Notes: generated by a model from the letters alone, not told the origin. A stretch of DNA of 33,277 nucleotides from Paludisphaera rhizosphaerae (GCF_011065895.1 NZ_JAALCR010000050.1:1-33277), one strand, 5' to 3'. Positions 1-9,630 are shown, numbered from the stretch's first letter. Numbers and translations: made by a program.

Positions 1-105
1 AAACTGGGAAATCGGCAGGGTGTTGATGGCCAGGGCGCCGAGGAACACGATCAAAATCGAGATGACGATGGCCAACGCCGGTCGATGCAGAATATTCGCG
101 AGCAT
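1..105 (-). CDS. RND efflux pump inner-membrane subunit, N-terminal fragment
   Basis: The first 35 codons of a minus-strand gene that leaves the window at base 1. The protein opens with MLANILHRPALA and continues into a hydrophobic helix ending near NTLPISQF. This is the start seen in AcrB/HAE1-type RND pumps: a short cytoplasmic segment, TM1, then the first periplasmic strand. The ATG at 105 has a GAGG-like ribosome site about 12 bases upstream. It lies 79 bases downstream of a periplasmic adaptor gene on the same strand, the normal adaptor-pump order, so the two are probably one operon. The substrate cannot be told. The identification rests on few residues plus context. Confidence 0.72.
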   Translation of the reverse strand, partial: MLANILHRPALAIVISILIVFLGALAINTLPISQF

Positions 106-184
106 ACTTCGAGCGCCCTCGCTGGCTTTAAACCCAGGAAGTGATTCTTAAGACGGCTTGATTCTGCTTTCAGAACCTTGCTCG

Positions 185-1435
185 TTACTCCGCCTTGTGC
201 TTCGCGTGCGCGAGAACCTCTTCCGGCTCGCGGAACTCGTATTCGACCTTGTCGCCGTCGCGGACCTGACGGGTCCCTTCGACGATGAGCTTCTCTTTCG
301 GGTCGATGACCCCCTCGGCGAGGACGTAGATGTCGTCGAGTTCGTGGTCGACGGTGATCCCACGCTGACGGACCACCTCGTCTTCGCCGACGACGTAGAT
401 GTATTGCTTGGCCAGATTCTCGAAGGTCGCCCGTTGCGGGATGACGAGGGCGTTGTGCAACGGCCGGCTCCACAGGATGGTGCCGGTCTGGCCGTGCCGG
501 AGCAGCCTGTCGGGGTTCGGAAAGTCCGCGCGAAAGGCGATGTTGCCGGTCTCGTTGTTGAACTTGCCCTCGATCGCACCGATCTTGCCGGGCTGCGGGA
601 ACGTGTTGTGGTTCGCCAACTCCAGCTCGATGACTGGGGCTTCCTTGTTCTGGCCGACCTCCGCCATGTATTCGAGATAGCGCCTCTCGGGGACGTTGAA
701 ATAGACCCACATGGTGCTGTTGTCGGAGAGGGTCGTGAGAATGTCCCCCTCATTGACGAGGCTGCCCAACTGGTGGAGCTGCTTGTCGGCGATTCCGTCG
801 AAGGGGGCCCGAACGTCGGTGAAGTTCAACTCGGCCTTCGCCAGGGCCGCCTTGGCCTGAGCCTTGGCCAGCTTGGCCTGGAGCAGGGAGACTTCCGTCG
901 GGGCGACAACCTTGGACTCAGACAGCTTCTTCGTGTAATTGAACTCCAACTGGGCGAGTTGAGCCTCGGCCAGCTCGGCGTCCAGTTTGGCCTGGTAGAG
1001 GACCGGGATGACCTTGAACATCAGGTCCCCCTTCTTGACCGTCTGTCCTTCCCTGACCGCGATGTTCTCCAGGTAGCCGCTCTCCAGGGCGCGGACTTCG
1101 ATGTGTCGCTGCGAGTGGATCTGGCAGACGTACCGCTCAGTGAGGGTGACGTCCATGATCTTGGGAGTGGTCACCACGACCTTGTGGGGTTCATGGTGGG
1201 CTTCCTCTCCCTCGCCGTGTCCCTCCAGCTTGCTGGAGACGAGCTCCCTGGCCTTATGGTAGTGCTCGGTCAGGTATTCCACGCTGGCGTGGACCTTCTC
1301 CGAGTAGGGGGGCGGAAGAACGTCGATCCCCATCTTCGACAACCCGAGGACGCCGCCGACGACGGCCAGGACCGTCAGCACCAGGATTTTGATAATTCGC
1401 CGGACGACGACGAGGGTGGCGTGCATAGCCTTCAT
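185..1435 (-). CDS. RND efflux periplasmic adaptor (HlyD/MFP family)
   Basis: Membrane-fusion protein of 416 residues that would bridge the RND pump encoded just downstream to an outer-membrane channel. Residues about 10-33 form an N-terminal hydrophobic anchor. A barrel-sandwich (lipoyl-like) half follows near RHIEVRALESGYLENI with VREGQTVKKGDLMF. Next comes an alanine/leucine-rich helical hairpin (about 148-200), the returning half-motif VRAPFDGIADKQL, then beta-barrel and membrane-proximal domains. Between anchor and barrel there is an unusual linker rich in His and Glu (about 72-84). Two starts compete: ATG 1435 has AGGAG only two bases away, while ATG 1426 has it eleven bases away; both keep the anchor. 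No outer-membrane factor gene is visible. Family assignment is firm, substrate unknown. Confidence 0.9.
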   Translation of the reverse strand: MKAMHATLVVVRRIIKILVLTVLAVVGGVLGLSKMGIDVLPPPYSEKVHASVEYLTEHYHKARELVSSKLEGHGEGEEAHHEPHKVVVTTPKIMDVTLTERYVCQIHSQRHIEVRALESGYLENIAVREGQTVKKGDLMFKVIPVLYQAKLDAELAEAQLAQLEFNYTKKLSESKVVAPTEVSLLQAKLAKAQAKAALAKAELNFTDVRAPFDGIADKQLHQLGSLVNEGDILTTLSDNSTMWVYFNVPERRYLEYMAEVGQNKEAPVIELELANHNTFPQPGKIGAIEGKFNNETGNIAFRADFPNPDRLLRHGQTGTILWSRPLHNALVIPQRATFENLAKQYIYVVGEDEVVRQRGITVDHELDDIYVLAEGVIDPKEKLIVEGTRQVRDGDKVEYEFREPEEVLAHAKHKAE

Positions 1436-1878
1436 TGCTCCTGGCCGATCAGCGGCCGATCGACGTTCAGAACCTCGGGCGAGAAAATCTCCAGCGGTTC
1501 GCCTCTCTGCCGTAAAGTACGTTCAGAAAAGGCGAAGGGCCGTCGGAAAAACGCAAAATCCTTGACGAGAACCTTCGTACACGCCTGCGCACGTCAACGA
1601 CGATTTATGAATGACGATGCCCAAGGCTTGCGGTCGGCTGACGACGGATTAGGGACCTGGGAGAGGGAGGGAGGTCCCTGGGAGGGCGAGGCCGATCGGC
1701 GTTCCTTGTCGCCGCGCCTCTGAACAAGGCTGATCAAACTAGCATGGCGGCGTTGACGTTAACGGCACGCGATCCGTCGGGGCGGTTTCAAATCCTGATG
1801 AGGAAGCGTGGGAACGATGAGCGTCCCCCCCCGATGATCGCGTCCGCGCAGCGTCGACGACGCTGGACGGAGAACAGG
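1436..1878. other. Gene-free stretch
   Basis: Upstream region of the adaptor gene and downstream region of the small secreted protein. No credible gene is seen. The only structure noted is an inverted repeat, GGGACCT at 1652-1658 and AGGTCCC at 1672-1678, around a purine-rich G/A tract. No convincing -35/-10 pair for the adaptor operon could be read. Confidence 0.5.
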
Positions 1879-2271
1879 TCAACAGCGCAGCGGTCGGCCG
1901 GCGAGCGCGACGGCAGAGTTGATCAATTCGGCGTGAGGCTTGAGAGAGGGCGTCGGTCGTGCATCGAAGCACACGGAGACGGGCGGAGTCGCCACGCTCA
2001 ATTCATCTTCGATCTCGATGTCGGCTTCCAGCTCATCCTTGAAGTCGGCCCCAAGGGGGTCGGCCGCACGGAACGAGCAGCCGGCCGCTGTTTTGGACCG
2101 ACCGCGGTAACCGTCCTTGCAAACTGGATAATTGTGAGCCAGTGACAGGGAGCTGTAGGAAGACGCCGATGGACGTGGGCTGTGATGCCTCATCGGTGCG
2201 GACGTCACCGCCAGCAGCAATGCTGCCGCCGCCAGGACGTAAACACTGTGATCGATGAGACGCCCTATCAT
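1879..2271 (-). CDS. Small secreted protein of unknown function
   Basis: Product of 130 residues beginning MIGRLIDHSVYVL, with a hydrophobic core (LAAAALLLAV) typical of a signal peptide. The body is Ser/Pro-rich, then acidic (about 80-95), and contains four Cys after the signal. No family is recognised. An in-frame start 60 bases upstream (2331) falls inside the -35/-10 region described at 2310-2338, so the ATG at 2271 is preferred; GAGGG lies about 13 bases before it. The gene stands alone. The promoter and signal peptide make it more likely real than not, but codon bias is weak and it could be a chance frame. Confidence 0.5.
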   Translation of the reverse strand: MIGRLIDHSVYVLAAAALLLAVTSAPMRHHSPRPSASSYSSLSLAHNYPVCKDGYRGRSKTAAGCSFRAADPLGADFKDELEADIEIEDELSVATPPVSVCFDARPTPSLKPHAELINSAVALAGRPLRC

Positions 2272-2309
2272 CGTCAGCCCAGCCCTCGGACAGGTTAAAT
2301 GCTTGTCAG

Positions 2310-2338
2310 ATCTTAAGGAAACCCTAAGCAATCGTCAA
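2310..2338 (-). promoter_or_regulatory. Sigma70-type promoter for the small secreted protein
   Basis: Read on the minus strand: TTGACG (2338-2333), a 17-base spacer, then TAAGAT (2315-2310). Transcription would begin near 2303, about 30 bases before the ATG at 2271. The stretch between here and the tRNA gene shows only a 7-bp inverted repeat (CGCATCG 2408-2414, CGATGCG 2424-2430). Confidence 0.6.
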
Positions 2339-2568
2339 GGGCGGCAGGACGGCGAACAAGGTGGGCTTAGAGAGGAATATGCGGCTTTCCACGCACCCAG
2401 ATGTAAACGCATCGCCGAGTGGACGATGCGGCTACCTGAATGGGAAACCCGAGAGGATGCGACAGCCTTCAGGCCGCCGCATCGAACGCTCCCGACGCTG
2501 GGCTTTGAGAGAAGCCCCCAGGGAGCAGAGTATCGGCATTGATGAGCCGGATCGTCCGGCATTGCCAG

Positions 2569-2656
2569 CGGAGGAGGTGGGATTCGAACCCACGGTACCG
2601 CGGAGCGGTACACCGGTTTTCGAGACCGGCCCTTTCAACCACTCAGGCACCCCTCC
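2569..2656 (-). tRNA. tRNA-Ser (anticodon CGA)
   Basis: An 88-nt class II tRNA. The acceptor GGAGGGG pairs with CTCCTCC (one G-T), discriminator G. The D-arm is followed by the anticodon stem CCGGT/ACCGG holding loop CTCGAAA, so the anticodon is CGA and reads UCG serine codons. A long variable arm (GTACCGC...GCGGTAC) confirms the serine type, and the T-arm is GTGGG TTCGAAT CCCAC. CCA is not encoded. It begins 15 bases after the tadA stop on the same strand, so it may be processed from a tadA transcript. Confidence 0.96.
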
Positions 2657-2671
2657 GGTGTTTGTGGCTGG

Positions 2672-3169
2672 TCAACGTAGTTTAGAGGAAAGCCGTCGAT
2701 CGTGGAAGAACAGACTGAGGATTTCGCCGCAGTCTTCCGCCAAAATCCCTGCCGTCGTTGGAACGCGATGATTCAAACGGCGGTCGTCGACCAGGCGATA
2801 AAGGCTCCGGCAGGCTCCCGCCTTGGGATCGACCGCTCCGTAAACCAGACGGGCGATCCGCGCATGAACGATCGCCCCGGCGCACATCACGCACGGTTCA
2901 AGCGTCACGTAGAGTGTGCAGTCGTCGAGCCGCCAGCGTCCCAGCGCCCGACCCGCGAGCGTCAACGCCACCCGCTCGGCGTGGGCGGTCGGATCGTGGA
3001 TCGTCTCCCGGAGGTTGTAGGCCTGGGAGACGACGCGATCGCCGATCGCCACCACGGCTCCCACGGGGACCTCGCCCATCGCGGCAGCCTCGCGCGCCAG
3101 CGTCAGCGCGCGTTCCATCATCCGACGGTCGCGATCCGAATCGCCATCCTCCCCGCCTCGGCTCGACAT
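2672..3169 (-). CDS. tadA: tRNA-specific adenosine deaminase TadA
   Basis: Zinc-dependent deaminase of 165 residues that converts A34 to inosine in the ACG anticodon of tRNA-Arg in the cytosol. The zinc and catalytic motif HAE occurs in PTAHAERVAL (about 62-71), and the PCxxC motif in LEPCVMCAGAIVHARI (about 91-106). EVPVGAVV near residue 33 is also typical. Length matches the family (about 150-170). The ATG at 3169 has GGAG about six bases upstream. A charged N-terminal tail of about 15 residues precedes the domain. The serine tRNA gene downstream is not a TadA substrate, so the link, if any, is co-transcription only. Confidence 0.95.
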   Translation of the reverse strand: MSSRGGEDGDSDRDRRMMERALTLAREAAAMGEVPVGAVVAIGDRVVSQAYNLRETIHDPTAHAERVALTLAGRALGRWRLDDCTLYVTLEPCVMCAGAIVHARIARLVYGAVDPKAGACRSLYRLVDDRRLNHRVPTTAGILAEDCGEILSLFFHDRRLSSKLR

Positions 3170-3273
3170 CGCTTCTCCGATGGAATTCGCCGCCGACCGG
3201 GTAAAATGCCAGGACGAAGGGCGGCTCCAACAAGCCTGCCCCGTTGAACTCCCCCCAGAGGAGCCGCCCGGCC

Positions 3274-3786
3274 ATGTCGCAGCTCGTCGAATTCTACCGC
3301 GGGACCGGGGAGGATGCGGAGGGGAGGAAGCTGGCCGACGTCTGGGCCTTCTCCGACGACGAGATGGAGTTCCACCACGACTTCATCCAGTGGATTTTCC
3401 CTCTCCAGCAGGCCAGCCGGTTCAATCCGTACGCCCCGATCCTCTCCGACCGAGACATCGCCGCCTTCCAGGACGAGCCGGTCCTCCGCGACAACCTCAA
3501 ACATTCCTTCGACCGATTCCTGGCGTTCGTGGGCCTGGAGGAGAAGGACGGGCGGGTCGTCCCGGCGGCCGATTTCGAATCCAAACGCCAGATCTTCCTC
3601 GCGCCCGACCACAACTGGCTGCGGATCACCCGCGCGCTGACGAGCCTCCGACTGCTGGGCCTTCCCGAGCAGTCGGAGGCTCTATACGAAGGACTGCTGG
3701 ACCTGATCAAGGACGGCCAGGCCCGGATCACGGCCGAGACCCGGCGGTTCTGGAAGAATGCGGCACGGCCCGACGCCGGCGATTGA
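3274..3786 (+). CDS. Opioid growth factor receptor (OGFr) N-terminal-domain protein
   Basis: A 170-residue soluble protein. Residues 22-58 read DVWAFSDDEMEFHHDFIQW, then IFPL and SRFNPYAPIL. This matches the conserved core of the OGFr conserved region (a D/E-rich turn, HDYIQWLFP, then FN.xAP.L), known from animal opioid growth factor receptors and scattered in bacteria and fungi. A second conserved block, NWLRITRALTSLRLLGL, lies at 114-130. It is mostly helical and has no signal peptide or membrane segment. The start at 3274 has AGAGGAG ten bases upstream. It is transcribed alone, divergent from tadA and convergent with the aquaporin gene (30-base gap). The biochemical role of the bacterial family is not known to me. 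Confidence 0.85.
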   Translation: MSQLVEFYRGTGEDAEGRKLADVWAFSDDEMEFHHDFIQWIFPLQQASRFNPYAPILSDRDIAAFQDEPVLRDNLKHSFDRFLAFVGLEEKDGRVVPAADFESKRQIFLAPDHNWLRITRALTSLRLLGLPEQSEALYEGLLDLIKDGQARITAETRRFWKNAARPDAGD

Positions 3787-3816
3787 CCGAGCGTCGAGGC
3801 GTGCCCGGTCCATCGA

Positions 3817-4978
<1,162 letters not shown>

Positions 4979-6355
4979 TCAGAGAATGTAGCGGCTGAGA
5001 TCCTCGTCACGGGCGACGTCGTCCAGGCGGTTGCGGACGAGGACGGCGTCGATGACGATTCGCTCCCCCTTGCGTTCGGGGGCGTCGAAGCTGACGTCTT
5101 CCAGCACCCGTTCGAGAATCGTGTGCAGGCGGCGAGCGCCGATGTTCTGGGTGGAACGGTTGACCTGAAACGCCAGATCGGCCATCGCCTCGATGGCGTC
5201 GTCAGTGAACTCGATGGTCACCCCTTCGGCGCTAAGCAGGGCTTCGTACTGGCGGAGGAGGGAGGCCCGAGGCTCCCGAAGGATCCGGGCGAAGTCGTCG
5301 CGGGCGAGGTCGTGCATCTCGACCCGGATCGGGAACCGCCCCTGGAGTTCGGGCATCAGGTCGGACGGTTTGCTGCGGTGGAATGCTCCGGCCGCGACGA
5401 AGAGGATGTGGTCGGTCTTCACCGGGCCGTACTTGGTGTTGACCGTCGTCCCCTCGACGATGGGCAGCAGGTCGCGCTGGACGCCCTGGCGGGAGACGTC
5501 GGGCCCCCGCGAGCCGCCGTCGTCGCCGGCGACCTTGTCGATCTCGTCGATGAAGACGATCCCCGACTCCTGGGCCAGTTCGACGGCCGCCTGGTTCACC
5601 TTCTCGGGGTCGAGGAGAGCGTCGACTTCCTGCTGGAGCAAGATCGGCCGGGCCTCGCGGACGGTCGTCCGACGCGGCTTGGCGGCCTTGGGCATGATCT
5701 TCTCGAACATCCCCTGGATGTCCATCTCCATCTGCTCCAGGTTCCCCGCGCCGAGGATCGAGACCGGCGGGGCGGATCGGCCGGGGATCATGACCTCGAC
5801 CTCGCGGTCCTCCAACTCGCCGGCCGTCAGCCGAGCCCGGAGCTTCTCCCGCGACCGCGCCCGACGTTCGGCCGCCTCGTCCGCGGCTCCCGGCGGCGGG
5901 GTCGGATCCCAGGGCGATGGCGAGGGGGACGACTGCGGCGGCAGCATCAGGTCGAGCAGTCGGTCCTCGACGCGTGCCTCGGCCTGTTCCTGGACGCGTT
6001 TGCGCTCGATCTCGCGGACGAGGAGGATAGACGCCTCGACGAGGTCTCGGATCAGGCTCTCAACATCGCGACCGTAGTAGCCGACCTCGGTGAACTTGGT
6101 TGCTTCGGTCTTGATGAACGGAGCGCCGACGAGGGTCGCCAGCCGACGGGCGATCTCGGTCTTGCCGACTCCGGTCGGGCCGATCAGCAGGATGTTCTTG
6201 GGTGTCACCTGGGCGCGAAGGTCGTCCGAAAGCATCCGCCGCCGCCAACGGTTGCGCAGGGCGATCGCCACCGCGCGCTTGGCGTCGGCCTGGCCGACGA
6301 TGTCGCGATCCAGTTCGGCGACGATCCGCCGGGGCGTCAGCTCGTGCTCGGACAC
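4979..6355 (-). CDS. hslU: ATP-dependent protease ATPase subunit HslU (ClpY)
   Basis: AAA+ unfoldase of 458 residues that feeds substrates to HslV in the cytosol. The N-terminal segment [18 protein letters not shown] is typical. Walker A is GPTGVGKT (59-66) and Walker B IVFIDE (266-271). The intermediate I-domain occupies about 110-240 and carries a Pro/Ser-rich insert (about 140-156). The C-terminus ends EDLSRYIL, matching the tail that docks into and activates HslV. The pore loop reads GYYG (92-95) instead of the usual GYVG. The start overlaps the end of hslV by 19 bases, so the pair is translationally linked in the usual hslVU order. Length is close to other HslU proteins (about 440-460). 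Confidence 0.97.
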   Translation of the reverse strand: MSEHELTPRRIVAELDRDIVGQADAKRAVAIALRNRWRRRMLSDDLRAQVTPKNILLIGPTGVGKTEIARRLATLVGAPFIKTEATKFTEVGYYGRDVESLIRDLVEASILLVREIERKRVQEQAEARVEDRLLDLMLPPQSSPSPSPWDPTPPPGAADEAAERRARSREKLRARLTAGELEDREVEVMIPGRSAPPVSILGAGNLEQMEMDIQGMFEKIMPKAAKPRRTTVREARPILLQQEVDALLDPEKVNQAAVELAQESGIVFIDEIDKVAGDDGGSRGPDVSRQGVQRDLLPIVEGTTVNTKYGPVKTDHILFVAAGAFHRSKPSDLMPELQGRFPIRVEMHDLARDDFARILREPRASLLRQYEALLSAEGVTIEFTDDAIEAMADLAFQVNRSTQNIGARRLHTILERVLEDVSFDAPERKGERIVIDAVLVRNRLDDVARDEDLSRYIL

Positions 6356-6885
6356 GGGAGTTCCTCCACCGTCAGATGCGTGTTCGTGTAGATGTCGATC
6401 CCCCCCGCGATCGTCAGCGATTCGCGGACGATCTCGGCAGCGGAGAGGTTCGAATGAGCGACCAACGCCCGTGCCGCCGCCAGCGCATAGCCTCCGCCGG
6501 AGCCGGTGGCGAGCAGACCGTCGGTCGGCTGGATGACGTCGCCGGAGCCGGTGAGCATCAGGCTGTGGCGGGCGTCGACGACCAGCAGGACGGCCTCCAG
6601 CCGGCGCAGGGCGCGGTCGGTCCGCCAGAGCTTGGCCAATTCGATAGCGGCCCGGGGGATATTGTTGGGATGGTCCTTCAGCTTGCCCTCGAACCGCTCC
6701 AGCAGGGCGAAGCCGTCGGCCGCCGAGCCGGCGAAGCCGACGATGACCTGGCCGTCCAGCAGTTTGCGGATCTTCACCGCGTCGGCCTTCATGACCTGGG
6801 TCCCCAGCGTCACCTGGCCGTCGCCGCCGATGGCGACCTTACCCCCCTTCCGCACCGAGAGGATCGTCGTCGCATGCCACTTCAA
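6337..6885 (-). CDS. hslV: ATP-dependent protease proteolytic subunit HslV (ClpQ)
   Basis: Threonine protease of the HslVU complex. The core [23 protein letters not shown] is followed by [35 protein letters not shown] and [14 protein letters not shown], all diagnostic. The start is placed at TTG 6885: a perfect AGGAGG lies eight bases upstream, and the product then begins MKWHA before the nucleophile Thr6. The short propeptide ending HA resembles that of Bacillus ClpQ, whereas in E. coli the Thr directly follows Met1. An alternative ATG at 6930 would add 15 residues. The mature form needs autocleavage before Thr6, which is inferred. The gene overlaps hslU by 19 bases. Confidence 0.95.
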   Translation of the reverse strand: MKWHATTILSVRKGGKVAIGGDGQVTLGTQVMKADAVKIRKLLDGQVIVGFAGSAADGFALLERFEGKLKDHPNNIPRAAIELAKLWRTDRALRRLEAVLLVVDARHSLMLTGSGDVIQPTDGLLATGSGGGYALAAARALVAHSNLSAAEIVRESLTIAGGIDIYTNTHLTVEELPCPSTS

Positions 6886-6893
6886 GGGGGTCG

Positions 6894-6899
6894 CCTCCT
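6894..6899 (-). promoter_or_regulatory. Shine-Dalgarno site deciding the hslV start
   Basis: AGGAGG on the minus strand, eight bases before TTG 6885. No comparable site precedes the ATG at 6930, so the TTG start is favoured. Confidence 0.65.
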
Positions 6900-7014
6900 G
6901 GTCGCCGATCGCGCGGTGGGTCGTATCCATACAATCAAGGGACGGCCGCCCGCGCGCGGTTCGCTCGCCTTCCCGAGGATACGAGATCAAGGGGCCCGCC
7001 GCCAATTGGGGCGA

Positions 7015-8625
7015 TCAGTCGACGCGCGTCGCAGCCGGTCTGCGGCCGATCTGGGGAGGCGAGGGGTCGTCCCTGAGGAACTCGGAGAGTTGCTCCTTGA
7101 GCCGGTCGCGCTCAAGGGCCTGCTCCCGCGTGTACCGATATGGGACGGCTGCAATCTGCTCGTTGAGCCGGAAGACCCGGACGCGTCGCAAAGGAACGCC
7201 GGCGCGGACGACCTGGAAATCGTCGAGCGGCTGGCAGCTCTTGAAGAAGTGTTCGTAGAAGGCGAACGGGGTGTAGTCGTCGTCGATCATGACCATGACG
7301 CCGTCGCGGCCGACCCATTCGGCCGGATCGCTCCAGAAGGCGAAACCGCGAGCGTCGCCCATGTTATAGCAGACGACCGGGCGTCGGAGCCGCGTCGCGT
7401 GGGCGATCTGCGCGCTCTGAAACCAGTTGCGGGTGAAGATGAAGGTCCGGGGATCGTCCAGCACGCCCAGCCCCTCAAGCCTGTCTGCGACCTGATCCCA
7501 GCCGTAGCCGTCGGCCGTGGGATCGGTCTTCGCCGTCAACAGGCCCGATCGCTGGACCCATCCCGTGCGAGCCTCGGTCAGCGTGATCGCCAGGACGACG
7601 ACCGAGAACCCAGCAGCCAACGCGAGCCGTCGTCGCGACTGCGTCGGCAGAGCGATCGCTCGATCAGCCAGAACTCGGCCGAGCGATGGGAAAAGTGGGA
7701 CGATCCCAATCAGCCCCCAGTGGGGCAGCACCGACCGGGTGCAGGCGACCGCCGTGAAAACGCCCAAAGGCGCGACGCAAAGGCAGAGCGCCAGGCGCTC
7801 GTGCTCGTCGTCGCGGTCCTTCCAACCGGCGATCAGCCGCCAGCCGACGGCGATCAGCATCACCCAGATCCACGGGAACAGATAGGCCGCCTGCGCGGCG
7901 ATCGCTCCGAGAAGACAGTCGGGCCGGAGTCGGAACCCTCCGACGGCGCGGCTCCCCTGGAAGGCGAACGACGCCCAGCCGTTGTTCACGTTCCAGATGA
8001 TGACCGGGCTGAAGACGATCAGGCCGAGTGCGACCGCCAGATAAGGCCCGGGATGAAGCAGCAGCCGTCGCCGGCCCGGCCGCAAGGCCAGGTAAAGGAC
8101 GGTCCCGGCGGGCAAAAAGACCGCGTGATATTTGCTCAACATCGCCAGCCCCCAGACCAGGCCGACGGCCGCCCAGAGCCGGAGGCGGTCGGGCCGTTCC
8201 AGAGCGAGGTCGATGCGGTCGATGGTCAGGAGCCAAAAGAAGAGCAGGGGGCCGTCGGGCAGAGCGAACGTCCCCACGGCCAGCCCGTAATAGCCGGTCA
8301 GGTTCAGCGCCAGCGCCGCGTAGAATCCGGCCCAGCCGCCGAACCAGCGCCCAGCAATCCGGGCCATGAGGTACGTCGAGCCCGCGAAAAGGGCGACGAA
8401 GCCCGCCCGAAGGGCGAGGGCCGAGTAGAGGTCGGGCGAGCCGGACAACCCAAGCGTCTCGACCCAGGCAAGCATCGGCGGGTGGTCGAAATAACTCAGG
8501 GCCGGGTGCAGGGCGTACAGGAAGTGGTACGCCTCGTCGTTCCCAAGCCCCAGATTCGACGCCGCGACGATTCGAAACAGCGCCGAGATCGCAATCAGGG
8601 CGGCTACCGCCAACCTGGGTGTCAT
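7015..8625 (-). CDS. Glycosyltransferase family 39-type membrane protein
   Basis: Integral membrane glycosyltransferase of 536 residues, GT-C fold. It begins with TM1 (LAVAALIAISALFRIVAA) followed by the acidic first-loop motif LGNDEAYHFLYALHP and YFDHPPMLAWV, typical of ArnT/PMT-like GT39 enzymes that use lipid-linked sugars at the outer face of the membrane. About eleven further hydrophobic helices follow, then a soluble C-terminal domain (about 360-536) with a Pro/Arg-rich tail. The ATG at 8625 has GAGGAAG four to five bases upstream. It lies upstream of hslV on the same strand with about 129 bases between, and may be transcribed separately. Acceptor and sugar are unknown. Confidence 0.88.
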   Translation of the reverse strand: MTPRLAVAALIAISALFRIVAASNLGLGNDEAYHFLYALHPALSYFDHPPMLAWVETLGLSGSPDLYSALALRAGFVALFAGSTYLMARIAGRWFGGWAGFYAALALNLTGYYGLAVGTFALPDGPLLFFWLLTIDRIDLALERPDRLRLWAAVGLVWGLAMLSKYHAVFLPAGTVLYLALRPGRRRLLLHPGPYLAVALGLIVFSPVIIWNVNNGWASFAFQGSRAVGGFRLRPDCLLGAIAAQAAYLFPWIWVMLIAVGWRLIAGWKDRDDEHERLALCLCVAPLGVFTAVACTRSVLPHWGLIGIVPLFPSLGRVLADRAIALPTQSRRRLALAAGFSVVVLAITLTEARTGWVQRSGLLTAKTDPTADGYGWDQVADRLEGLGVLDDPRTFIFTRNWFQSAQIAHATRLRRPVVCYNMGDARGFAFWSDPAEWVGRDGVMVMIDDDYTPFAFYEHFFKSCQPLDDFQVVRAGVPLRRVRVFRLNEQIAAVPYRYTREQALERDRLKEQLSEFLRDDPSPPQIGRRPAATRVD

Positions 8626-9336
8626 GAGCTTCCTCGCTCCCCGTATTCCTACTATTCCAGGCCGGCGAAGTCTTACCCGGGAGCGAGCTTCGGGGCGAGA
8701 GCAAATCCTTCACCCGCTTCGTGTACTTCGTGTGCAAGATTTGCCCGGAGAAAGTGCAGCCGCAACCTCCGGTTTGCCGAGCAGCCGGACGACCACGGCG
8801 ACCCGCCCGATCGGTGCCGACGTCGGCGGGAGGACGGTCGAATCGTTGCAAGTCCCATGAAGGCCGCCTGTTTGCAACGAGAGGAGTGACGAGGTCGTCG
8901 AGATCGGAGAGATCGGCGACGCCGTTGGAACGGCCGGGCCGGTGTGGGAAGCCCGGAGTTTGTCAAGTCTTCGCGAGAACGGCCCTGGTTTTGCTCTGGC
9001 CAAGATCGTCGTCTTGAGGAATCCTGAAGAATCGTGGGGCGCGCCTTGGATTGGAGCCGCGGTAGGCTACATTCTCAAATAAGGAGCGGCCTCCCACGAA
9101 GCACCTGGCGAAGACGTCGCGAACATCACCGCCCCGAGAAGCGTCTTAATCACTAGAGGGGACGAGAGGAAAGAGGAGAAGTCAGAAGCCGTCGATCGTC
9201 GAGTTCCGGACCTTCGGTTCCACCATCATCCGAGATTCAAGGCCACGAAGCACGACGACTGGAGTTCGAGGGACGTCCGACGGCTGCGTCAAATGATCAC
9301 AGAGGTCGGCAATCTCCATAAGAAAAGAGGAACGCC
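8626..9336. other. Gene-free stretch of about 700 bases
   Basis: No credible gene on either strand. Near 8722-8740 the heptamer TTCGTGT occurs twice in tandem. A perfect inverted repeat lies at 8843-8880. A weak promoter for the small gene at 9337 might be TTGGAT, 16 bases, TACATT (about 9049-9076), but this is only suggestive. Confidence 0.4.
8843..8880. repeat. Perfect 9-bp inverted repeat
   Basis: TCGTTGCAA (8843-8851) and TTGCAACGA (8872-8880), separated by 20 bases. It sits about 220 bases upstream of the GT39 gene and 460 bases upstream of the 80-residue gene. It could be a bipartite operator or a hairpin. There is no T-tract, so it is not a standard terminator. Confidence 0.5.
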
Positions 9337-9579
9337 ATGACTGCGAAACTGGCCGAAACCCAACTCTGGCAGCACAACCTGGTCTCTCTGATCCGCTCGG
9401 GGCTTTTCCTCCGAGCCGAGACCCGGGCGTCCCACGGCCTGTTCACTGTCGTCGGCGTTTATTCGGACGGTACGACGTCCGCCCCCCTGGCGAAATACTC
9501 CGACCCTAGACGCGCGACCGACGCGGCTGAGATCGTCAATCGGATGGCCATGGTACCCCCGCTCGTCGAGGCCAACTGA
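9337..9579 (+). CDS. Small protein of unknown function (80 aa)
   Basis: An 80-residue soluble protein with no signal peptide or membrane helix and no recognised family. The middle (LFTVVGVYSDGTTSAPLAKYSDPRRATDAAEIVNRM, described by its ends only as a strand-rich then helical segment) looks like a small alpha/beta fold. AGAGGAA lies about six bases before the ATG. A strong hairpin terminator follows 51 bases after the stop, which supports a real single-gene unit. Both neighbours are on the opposite strand. Confidence 0.72.
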   Translation: MTAKLAETQLWQHNLVSLIRSGLFLRAETRASHGLFTVVGVYSDGTTSAPLAKYSDPRRATDAAEIVNRMAMVPPLVEAN

Positions 9580-9630
9580 GCCTCCCGAGCGGCCCTCGCT
9601 CCCTCCTCGAAACCGAACGCAAGACATCTC

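Noticed and set aside
1744-2145. A plus-strand frame of 133 codons in the region of the small secreted protein
   Set aside because: No signal, family or ribosome site; the minus-strand frame has a promoter and a signal peptide.
6202-8889. A plus-strand open frame of nearly 900 codons
   Set aside because: It runs antisense through hslU/hslV and the GT39 gene, whose frames show clear family motifs. The translation is low-complexity Arg/Asp/Gly/Pro as expected of a GC-rich shadow.
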